7,449 nt of DNA from Comamonadaceae bacterium (lineage in GTDB: Bacteria > Pseudomonadota > Gammaproteobacteria > Burkholderiales > Burkholderiaceae_C). Shown piece by piece: positions 1 through 4,737 of the stretch. A program made the position numbers and the translations under genes. Within the stretch, counting starts at the first letter, position 1, and the number at the start of each line of letters is the position of its first letter. The notes beneath the pieces are model-generated. The model ran no database searches. It was not told where the DNA came from and saw nothing but the letters and a program-made list of their open reading frames with translations. The stretch is from the NCBI GenBank assembly GCA_947458305.1, contig CANGZO010000113.1, positions 1 through 7,449 of the forward strand, given 5' to 3'.

Positions 1-5
1 CTGTG

Positions 6-11
6 CATAAT
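6..11 (+). promoter_or_regulatory. Possible -10 box for the dehydrogenase gene
   Basis: The hexamer CATAAT matches the sigma-70 -10 consensus at five of six positions. Transcription would begin near position 18, at the start of the palindrome at 17-31, leaving a leader of about 33 bases before the ATG. The -35 region would lie left of the window, so this is only a partial match. Confidence 0.3.
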
Positions 12-16
12 TGACG

Positions 17-31
17 TTGACGTAACGTCAA
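17..31. promoter_or_regulatory. Perfect palindrome, probable operator of the dehydrogenase gene
   Basis: TTGACGT and its exact complement ACGTCAA flank a single central base at 24. A further copy of TTGACG lies directly in front at 11-16. The site lies between the possible -10 box and the ribosome binding site, where a bound repressor would block initiation. Palindromes with a GACGT core have been predicted for MerR-family LiuR regulators of branched-chain amino acid and acyl-CoA catabolism in proteobacteria. That match is from memory and is an inference; TetR-family acyl-CoA regulators are an alternative. Confidence 0.5.
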
Positions 32-50
32 TCAAATTCAGGAGTTGAAC

Positions 51-809
51 ATGGACATTCAAGGCAAAGTTTTCATCGTCACCGGCGGCGCATCGGGCTT
101 GGGCGAAGGCACGGCGCGCATGCTGGCGGCCAACGGCGGCAAGGTCGTGATCGCCGACATGCAGGCTGAAAAAGGCGAAGCCATCGCCAAAGAACTGGGC
201 GGCGCATTCGTCAAGTGCGACGTCAGCAACGAAGCCGACGGCCAGGCCGTGGTGGCTCAAGCTGTGTCGATGGGCAAGCTGGTGGGTCTGGTCAACTGCG
301 CGGGCATCGCCCCGGCTGAAAAAACGGTGGGCAAAAACGGCGCGCACAGCCTGGCCGTCTACACCAAGACCATCATGGTCAACCTGGTGGGCACCTTCAA
401 CATGATCCGCCTGGCCTCAGAAGCGATGTGCAAAAACGAGCCCGAAGCCACCGGCGAGCGCGGCGTGCTGATTTCCACCGCCAGCGTGGCCGCCTACGAC
501 GGCCAGATTGGCCAGGCGGCCTATGCGGCATCCAAGGGCGGCGTAGTCGGCATGACCTTGCCCATTGCCCGCGACCTCTCGCGCAACGGCATCCGCAACA
601 TGACCATTGCCCCCGGCATCTTCGGCACCCCCATGCTGTTTGGCATGCCGCAAGAGGTGCAAGACGCGCTGGCCGCTGGCGTGCCCTTCCCCAGCCGCTT
701 GGGCACCCCACAGGACTATGCCAAATTGGCAAAGCACATCATCGAAAACGACATGCTCAACGGCGAAGTGATTCGTCTGGATGGCGCGATTCGCTTGGCC
801 CCGAAGTAA
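51..809 (+). CDS. SDR-family 3-hydroxyacyl-CoA dehydrogenase (HSD10-like)
   Basis: A complete 252-residue classical short-chain dehydrogenase, expected to oxidise 3-hydroxyacyl-CoA (or 3-hydroxy-2-methylbutyryl-CoA, from isoleucine) to the 3-keto compound with NAD+ in the cytoplasm. The Rossmann glycine motif TGGASGLG is at residues 11-18. Asp36 ends beta-2, as in NAD-preferring enzymes. NCAG is at 82-85, and the catalytic set is Asn111, Ser145, Tyr158 and Lys162. The segments around 166-176 (GMTLPIARDL) and 237-247 (NGEVIRLDGAI) closely resemble human HSD17B10, which is stronger evidence than the SDR fold alone. The ATG at 51 is preferred over an in-frame TTG at 45 because AGGAG at 40-44 sits six bases before it. 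The length is normal for the family. The next gene is convergent, so any operon partner would be upstream, outside the window. The exact acyl substrate cannot be read from the sequence. Confidence 0.9.
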   Translation: MDIQGKVFIVTGGASGLGEGTARMLAANGGKVVIADMQAEKGEAIAKELGGAFVKCDVSNEADGQAVVAQAVSMGKLVGLVNCAGIAPAEKTVGKNGAHSLAVYTKTIMVNLVGTFNMIRLASEAMCKNEPEATGERGVLISTASVAAYDGQIGQAAYAASKGGVVGMTLPIARDLSRNGIRNMTIAPGIFGTPMLFGMPQEVQDALAAGVPFPSRLGTPQDYAKLAKHIIENDMLNGEVIRLDGAIRLAPK

Positions 810-834
810 GCTGAGCTTTTCGCAGCTCAAAAAG

Positions 835-862
835 ACAGGCCCCGAGGGGCCTGTTGTTGTTT
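835..862. terminator. Hairpin terminator, possibly bidirectional
   Basis: ACAGGCCCC at 835-843 pairs with GGGGCCTGT at 846-854, a nine-base perfect stem with a minimal loop, followed on the plus strand by a T/G-rich run. On the minus strand the same stem is followed by TCTTTTTG, so it could also end higBA transcripts arriving from the right. A weaker six-base hairpin (812-817 with 824-829) lies just before it. Confidence 0.8.
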
Positions 863-889
863 GGAAATGGACAGCCATCGATCGGCAGA

Positions 890-1195
890 TCATCCCACCG
901 ACAAACCGTCTGGCAAAGGCATGCGCCCGATGGGTGAGCGCTCTTTGGCCCGCTCTGTGGCTTTCCACAAATCACTCTGGGCTTGCAAAGTCAGCCAATA
1001 ACCCGGGTTCGTGCCCAAAGCCTCTGAGAGCCTCACGTCCATGTCGGCCGATACCGCTGCATGGCCATGCAGCACCCGGGACAGCATCACACGGCTGATG
1101 CCCAAATGCCCTGCAAAAGCGGTCACGCTCGTGTTCAAGTCTTCCAGCCAACCTGCAAGCATTTCACCTGGGTGGGCTGGGTTGTGCATCTTCAT
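890..1195 (-). CDS. higA: HigA-family antitoxin (XRE helix-turn-helix)
   Basis: A 101-residue antitoxin of the HigA/VapI type. It would bind and neutralise HigB and repress the shared promoter. The N-terminal HPGEML motif (residues 8-13) and the helix-turn-helix at about 24-62 (VTAFAGHLGISRVMLSR, then the LSEALGTNPGYWL segment) are diagnostic for the family. The reading frame is open up to 1252, but the ATG at 1195 is chosen. It has AAAGG six bases upstream, it puts the conserved HPGEML near the N-terminus, and a longer start would overlap higB. That AAAGG touches the higB stop codon, and the gap between the genes is ten bases, so translation is probably coupled. The toxin-first order is usual for higBA. 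The C-terminal tail after about residue 80 is less conserved. Confidence 0.92.
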   Translation of the reverse strand: MKMHNPAHPGEMLAGWLEDLNTSVTAFAGHLGISRVMLSRVLHGHAAVSADMDVRLSEALGTNPGYWLTLQAQSDLWKATERAKERSPIGRMPLPDGLSVG

Positions 1196-1205
1196 GTTGT
1201 GCCTT

Positions 1206-1484
1206 TCAGTGGTAGTCCAAATAATCCAGCAGTTCAACGTCCTGTCCCACAAATCGGAAAGTCAGCCGCCCGTTGGCCTGAACCGTCACAGCATGAAAGC
1301 CGGACCGGTCTCCCGTCAAACCATGCAAGCGCCATGTCGGCCGATTCAAGTCTGCTGGGCCTTGCGCCACGTTCAGCGCCGTGAGCAATTCGCGCAGCCG
1401 CTTGGCATGGATGGTCTGGATGCCAGACATGCGCCCCGTCTTGAAATAAAGCTCAAGGCCTTTGTGTCGGATGCTCAGGATCAT
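1206..1484 (-). CDS. higB: HigB-family toxin (RelE-like ribosome-dependent mRNA interferase)
   Basis: A 92-residue toxin, the same length as the Proteus HigB prototype. HigB enzymes cleave mRNA in the ribosomal A site. The N-terminal HKGLELYF (7-14), the AKRLRELL helix (27-34), LNRP (46-49), and the end DYLDYH (87-92) all match the family. Asp90, Tyr91 and His92, implicated in catalysis in Proteus HigB, are present, as are His54 and Arg73. Two positions differ from Proteus HigB: residue 57 is Thr instead of Lys, and residue 72 is Gly instead of Trp. Whether this weakens the toxin is unknown. The start at 1484 fits the family N-terminus, but no good Shine-Dalgarno precedes it, suggesting low toxin translation. 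It is read first in the pair, followed ten bases later by higA. Confidence 0.92.
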   Translation of the reverse strand: MILSIRHKGLELYFKTGRMSGIQTIHAKRLRELLTALNVAQGPADLNRPTWRLHGLTGDRSGFHAVTVQANGRLTFRFVGQDVELLDYLDYH

Positions 1485-1489
1485 AAACT

Positions 1490-1506
1490 GTAAATCATGA
1501 CTTTAC
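1490..1506. promoter_or_regulatory. Inverted repeat upstream of higB, possible HigA operator
   Basis: GTAAA at 1490-1494 and TTTAC at 1502-1506 form a symmetric pair with a seven-base centre containing TCATGA. It lies five bases upstream of the higB start codon, where a HigA dimer could repress the pair. HigA proteins are known to bind palindromes over their own promoter, but this exact site is an inference. No convincing -35/-10 pair was found on the minus strand. Confidence 0.35.
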
Positions 1507-1698
1507 GAACAAACCAAAACTGGCGTTCACTTGATGGCTGATCGGATCAATGCCTCGAAGCAAAATTCAAAATTGACGAAGTAATTATGAATACATCGAT
1601 GCCCATTATTGATCCATAAATCTTGACAAAATTCTTGCCATCGGATCACTTGGCGTTGACCTCCAATACCGCTAGCATGCTTAGAAGAGTTACGACAC
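1507..1698. other. AT-richer intergenic region between divergent higBA and ggt
   Basis: About 190 bases, more AT-rich than the surrounding genes, especially 1555-1635. It must hold the start signals of two divergent units. I see three TTGAC hexamers on the plus strand (1573, 1623, 1656) and a weak ggt promoter candidate, but no supported gene, terminator or mobile-element end. A change in composition here would fit a boundary of the acquired toxin-antitoxin module. Confidence 0.5.
1650..1678 (+). promoter_or_regulatory. Weak sigma-70-like promoter candidate for ggt
   Basis: TTGGCG at 1650-1655 and TAGCAT at 1673-1678 are separated by 17 bases, and each matches its consensus at four of six positions. 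Transcription would start near 1685, close to the purine-rich ribosome binding site AGAAGAG at 1683-1689, which makes a very short leader. A consensus TTGACA at 1623 has no good -10 partner. The call is tentative. Confidence 0.25.
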
Positions 1699-3525
1699 AT
1701 GAAAACACACTTGCCTTTGAGCCTGATCGTGCTGGCGCTATTGAGCGCATGCGCATCGGGGCCCACCACACAGCTTCCCGCCAACGCCCTGCGCTACAGC
1801 GTGCCAAATCTTGCCGCTCAACCCGAAGCGGCCAGCGGACGCAGCATCAAGCCCGGCTGGGCTTTCTCACGCCAGGCCGTGGCCGCAGCTAATCCGCTGG
1901 CCACCGACGCGGGGCACCAGGTGCTGCGCGCTGGCGGCTCGGCGCTCGATGCCGCCATTGCGGTGCAGATGGTGCTGGGCTTGGTGGAGCCACAGTCCAG
2001 TGGCATTGGCGGCGGCGCATTCTTGCTGCACTTTGATGGCCAACAAGTCACGGCGCACGACGGGCGTGAGACCGCACCTGCCGGCGCACGGGGCGACATG
2101 TTCATGGACCAGGGCAAGCCGCTGCCGTTTGACGAAGCCGTTCAAAGCGGGCATTCGGTGGGCGTGCCCGGCGTGGTGCGCATGCTGGAGGTGGCGCACC
2201 GGCAACACGGCCGCCTGCCTTGGGCGCAGCTGTTGGCGCCTGCCATCACGCTGGCCGAACAAGGCTTTCGGGTCAGCCCCCGCTTGCACACCCTGCTGCA
2301 GGCCGATCCGCACCTGAAAAAAGACCCCTTGGCTTTGCGCTTTTTCTACAACGCCCAAGGGCAAGCCTGGCCTGTGGGCCATTTGCTGCGCAACCCTGAA
2401 TACGCCCATGTGCTGCGACGCATCGCCACAGAAGGCAGCCGCGCCCTGCACGAAGGGCCGGTGGCCCAGGCCATGGTGACACGCACACTGCAAGCACCGC
2501 GCCCTGGCAGCTTGAGCCTGCAAGACTTGGCGAGTTATCAGCCCAAGGAAAGACAAGCCTTGTGCTTTGACCACCCGACGCCTGCACGCGAGGTCCGCGT
2601 CTGCGGCTTTCCACCGCCTTCGTCTGGGCACATCGCCATCGGGCAAATCTTGGGGCTGCTGGCCCACACCCAGCCGCAGGGGCCCGAGCTGGTGGGCGGT
2701 TTGCCCTCACCCGATTTTTTGCACCGCTACACCGAAGCCTCGCGCCTGGCTTTTGCCGACCGGGCGCAGTACCTGGCGGACCCAGATTTTGTGTCGGCCC
2801 CGGGCGGCAACTGGCGCAGCCTGCTGGCGCCTGAGTACCTGCGCCAACGCAGCCAAGGGATTGGCAACCAATCCATGAAAGTGGCCAAGCCCGGACAACC
2901 GGGCCCCCCCCAAAGCAGCTTTGCGCCCATGCCCACCCAGACCGAGTACGGCACCAGCCACATCAGCGTGATCGATGCACAAGGCCGCGCCGTGGCCATG
3001 ACCAGCACCATCGAAGCCGCCTTCGGCTCGCGCCGCATGGTGACCACCGACCCCTCGCGGGAAGGCGGTTTTTTGCTCAACAACGAGCTGACAGACTTCA
3101 GCTTGTCCCCGACAGACGCGCAGGGCCGACCCATCGCCAACCGCGTCGAGCCCGGCAAGCGCCCTCGCTCTTCAATGTCACCCACCCTGGTGTTTGACAA
3201 AGCCACAGGCCAACTGCTCATGAGCGGTGGCAGCCCGGGTGGTGCCTTCATCATCCATTACACGGCCAAGCTGCTCAGGGGCAGCTTGCACTGGGGGCTG
3301 AGCGCCCAACAAGCCATCAACCTACCCAACTTCGGCACGCTGAACGGCCCTACCCTGCTCGAAGCCCAAGGCTTTGACAGCGCCACCATCGACGCGCTCA
3401 AAGCCCGTGGCCACGACGTGTTGCAGATCGACATGACCAGCGGCCTGCAAGCGATTGAACGCACAGCCAAGGGTTGGTTTGGCGGGGCCGACCCCCGGCG
3501 CGAAGGCGTGGTGATGGGCGACTGA
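1699..3525 (+). CDS. ggt: Gamma-glutamyltransferase (glutathione hydrolase) precursor, lipoprotein-type signal
   Basis: A 608-residue N-terminal-nucleophile hydrolase that cleaves the gamma-glutamyl bond of glutathione and related compounds, releasing glutamate or transferring it to an acceptor. Residues 1-18 form a short hydrophobic signal ending in Leu15-Ser-Ala-Cys18, a lipobox, so the protein is probably lipid-anchored; Ala at +2 favours the outer membrane. Autocleavage is expected before Thr419 in GTSHIS, giving a 190-residue small subunit, the same length as in E. coli GGT. Substrate-binding features are visible: Arg123 in DGRETAP, Glu439 (where E. coli has Asn), Asp466 in NNELTDFS, Ser491-Ser492, and Gly514-Gly515 in GGSPGG. 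Compared with E. coli there are about five extra residues between Glu439 and Asp466 (an RRM...DPSREGG segment). The ATG has AGAAGAG nine bases upstream. No clear terminator follows, so read-through into the Bug gene 134 bases away is possible. Confidence 0.93.
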   Translation: MKTHLPLSLIVLALLSACASGPTTQLPANALRYSVPNLAAQPEAASGRSIKPGWAFSRQAVAAANPLATDAGHQVLRAGGSALDAAIAVQMVLGLVEPQSSGIGGGAFLLHFDGQQVTAHDGRETAPAGARGDMFMDQGKPLPFDEAVQSGHSVGVPGVVRMLEVAHRQHGRLPWAQLLAPAITLAEQGFRVSPRLHTLLQADPHLKKDPLALRFFYNAQGQAWPVGHLLRNPEYAHVLRRIATEGSRALHEGPVAQAMVTRTLQAPRPGSLSLQDLASYQPKERQALCFDHPTPAREVRVCGFPPPSSGHIAIGQILGLLAHTQPQGPELVGGLPSPDFLHRYTEASRLAFADRAQYLADPDFVSAPGGNWRSLLAPEYLRQRSQGIGNQSMKVAKPGQPGPPQSSFAPMPTQTEYGTSHISVIDAQGRAVAMTSTIEAAFGSRRMVTTDPSREGGFLLNNELTDFSLSPTDAQGRPIANRVEPGKRPRSSMSPTLVFDKATGQLLMSGGSPGGAFIIHYTAKLLRGSLHWGLSAQQAINLPNFGTLNGPTLLEAQGFDSATIDALKARGHDVLQIDMTSGLQAIERTAKGWFGGADPRREGVVMGD

Positions 3526-3600
3526 ACACGCGCCGCTGGGCGTAGACCTTTGCCAGTCACGCAAGCGACCCACCACAGGCCAGGCTGAAGGTTTTCCCCC

Positions 3601-3629
3601 TTGCCGGATCTGCGGTCTTGCTTTTCAAT
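3601..3629 (+). promoter_or_regulatory. Candidate promoter for the Bug-family gene
   Basis: TTGCCG at 3601-3606 and TTCAAT at 3624-3629 have 17-base spacing, and each matches the consensus at four of six positions. The predicted start near 3636 leaves a leader of about 24 bases with AGGAG well placed. If real, the Bug gene need not depend on read-through from ggt. Confidence 0.3.
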
Positions 3630-3648
3630 GGATTCACCCATTTGTAAA

Positions 3649-3653
3649 AGGAG
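3649..3653 (+). promoter_or_regulatory. Ribosome binding site that fixes a TTG start
   Basis: AGGAG, within the longer run AAAAGGAG, lies six bases before the TTG at 3660. No in-frame ATG gives an intact signal peptide: the nearby ATG at 3629 is in another frame. This site therefore decides in favour of the TTG. Confidence 0.75.
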
Positions 3654-3659
3654 ACTGGT

Positions 3660-4643
3660 TTGAAAACCCAAGACGCGTCACGACGCACTTTTGTACAGGC
3701 GACCGCAGCCGCAGCGGTCACGGTGGCATTTCCATCGCTGGCCCAAGCTCAGGCCTTCCCGGCCAGGCCCATCAAACTGATCTGCCCCTGGCCTGCAGGC
3801 GGTGCGACCGACGCTGTCATGCGCGCTTTGGCAGAAAGCGCCTCCAAGGCGCTGGGCGTTCAAGTGGTCATCGAAAACAAACCCGGCGCCAGCGGCATGC
3901 TCGGCCCCAATGAGCTGGTGCGTGCCCAGCCCGACGGTTACACCCTGTCGCAAATCACCATCGGCGTCGCGCGTTTGCCGCACATGCAAAAAATGCAGTT
4001 CGACCCGCTCAAAGACTTCACCTACATCGCCTGCCTGACCGGCTACACCTTTGGCGTGGTGGTGCGGTCCGACTCGCCCATTCGCTCCATCGCAGACTTG
4101 GTGGCTTTTGCCCGTGCCAACCCGGGTAAGTTCACCTACGGCTCGACGGGCAACGGCACCACGCCGCACCTGGCCTTTGCCGAATTCGCCAGCAAAGCCA
4201 AGATCGACGTCACCCACGTGCCTTTCAAGGGCAGCACCGACGGCCTGCAAGCTGTGTTGGGCGGCCATGTCATGTCGCACAGCGACGCGACCGGCTGGGC
4301 CCCGCAGGTCGAGGCGGGCACCATGCGCCTGCTGGCCACCTACGGCAGCAAACGCACCAAGCGTTGGCCCAACGTGCCCACGCTCAACGAGTTGGGCTTC
4401 GACACCGTGTCCGACTCGCCCTTTGGCATCGGCGGCCCCAAGGGCATGGACCCGGCCGTGGTCAAACGCCTGCACGACGCCTTCAGGAGCACGCTGCAAG
4501 ATCCAGCCGTGCTGGCCAGCTTCGACAAATACGACCAGTCGGTGATGTACATGGGCACCGAGGAATACACCCGGTTCATCCACAACACCTTCCAGTCCGA
4601 AAAAGCGACCATCGAGCGTTTGGGCCTGGCCATGAAAACCTGA
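3660..4643 (+). CDS. Bug/TctC-family periplasmic solute-binding protein
   Basis: A 327-residue tripartite-tricarboxylate-transporter receptor, the usual length. It binds a small, typically carboxylated ligand in the periplasm for a TctA/TctB permease. The signal peptide (about 1-30 or 1-32) begins with SRRTFVQ (residues 7-13), a Tat-like twin-arginine motif, then an Ala-rich core and AQAQA cleavage sites. The mature part shows PWPAGGATD at about 43-51, the ligand-loop motif of the family (usually P[FWY]xxGGxxD), followed by VIENKPGASG and the conserved YGSTGNGTTPHLAFAEF and HVPFKGSTDGLQAVLGG segments. Translation starts at TTG. No permease genes are in the window, so it is an orphan receptor, common in Burkholderiales, where dozens of such paralogues occur. 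The ligand cannot be predicted. Its position behind ggt allows a guess of glutamate or a related product, but this is speculative. Confidence 0.92.
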   Translation: MKTQDASRRTFVQATAAAAVTVAFPSLAQAQAFPARPIKLICPWPAGGATDAVMRALAESASKALGVQVVIENKPGASGMLGPNELVRAQPDGYTLSQITIGVARLPHMQKMQFDPLKDFTYIACLTGYTFGVVVRSDSPIRSIADLVAFARANPGKFTYGSTGNGTTPHLAFAEFASKAKIDVTHVPFKGSTDGLQAVLGGHVMSHSDATGWAPQVEAGTMRLLATYGSKRTKRWPNVPTLNELGFDTVSDSPFGIGGPKGMDPAVVKRLHDAFRSTLQDPAVLASFDKYDQSVMYMGTEEYTRFIHNTFQSEKATIERLGLAMKT

Positions 4644-4663
4644 TACGGCGCAGCCTCAATGAC

Positions 4664-4693
4664 AAAAGGCAGCCGAGGCTGCCTTTTGTTTTG
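4664..4693. terminator. Strong bidirectional terminator between convergent genes
   Basis: AAAAGGCAGCC at 4664-4674 pairs perfectly with GGCTGCCTTTT at 4677-4687, an eleven-base stem with A-runs on one side and T-runs on the other. It is followed by GTTTTG. The symmetry gives a U-tract in both directions, so it can end the Bug transcript and any acs transcript that passes the hairpin at 4700-4725. Confidence 0.9.
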
Positions 4694-4699
4694 CGTCGC

Positions 4700-4725
4700 T
4701 GCAAAGGGCCCAAAAGCCCTTTGCA
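4700..4725. terminator. acs: Second hairpin, downstream of acs
   Basis: TGCAAAGGGC at 4700-4709 and GCCCTTTGCA at 4716-4725 form a perfect ten-base stem around the loop CCAAAA. It is the first large hairpin met by acs transcripts, starting 13 bases beyond the stop codon, but no clean U-tract follows it on the minus strand. It may protect the 3' end or act with the terminator at 4664-4693. Confidence 0.6.
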
Positions 4726-4737
4726 GATCGGCCCCGA

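Noticed and set aside
45..50. TTG start two codons upstream of the dehydrogenase ATG
   Set aside because: It directly abuts the AGGAG sequence, leaving no spacing; the ATG at 51 has ideal six-base spacing.
1011..1493. 160-codon plus-strand open frame across higBA
   Set aside because: Overlaps both well-supported minus-strand genes; no homology seen.
1544..1615. Eight-base inverted repeat GGATCAAT / ATTGATCC considered as mobile-element ends
   Set aside because: The arms are short, do not extend, have no target duplication and enclose no gene; best treated as chance in an AT-rich gap.
1527..1784. 85-codon minus-strand open frame spanning the higB-ggt gap
   Set aside because: Overlaps the ggt signal peptide region on the other strand and has no family character or ribosome binding site.
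1867..2667. 266-codon minus-strand open frame opposite ggt
   Set aside because: Antisense to conserved GGT sequence; no motif or start signal.
3526..3600. Possible terminator after ggt
   Set aside because: Only short four-base complementarities (such as CGCC/GGCG near 3530) and no U-tract; not enough to call.
3678..4583. 301-codon minus-strand open frame opposite the Bug gene
   Set aside because: Antisense to a clear Bug protein, His/Gly/Arg-rich, no recognisable motif.
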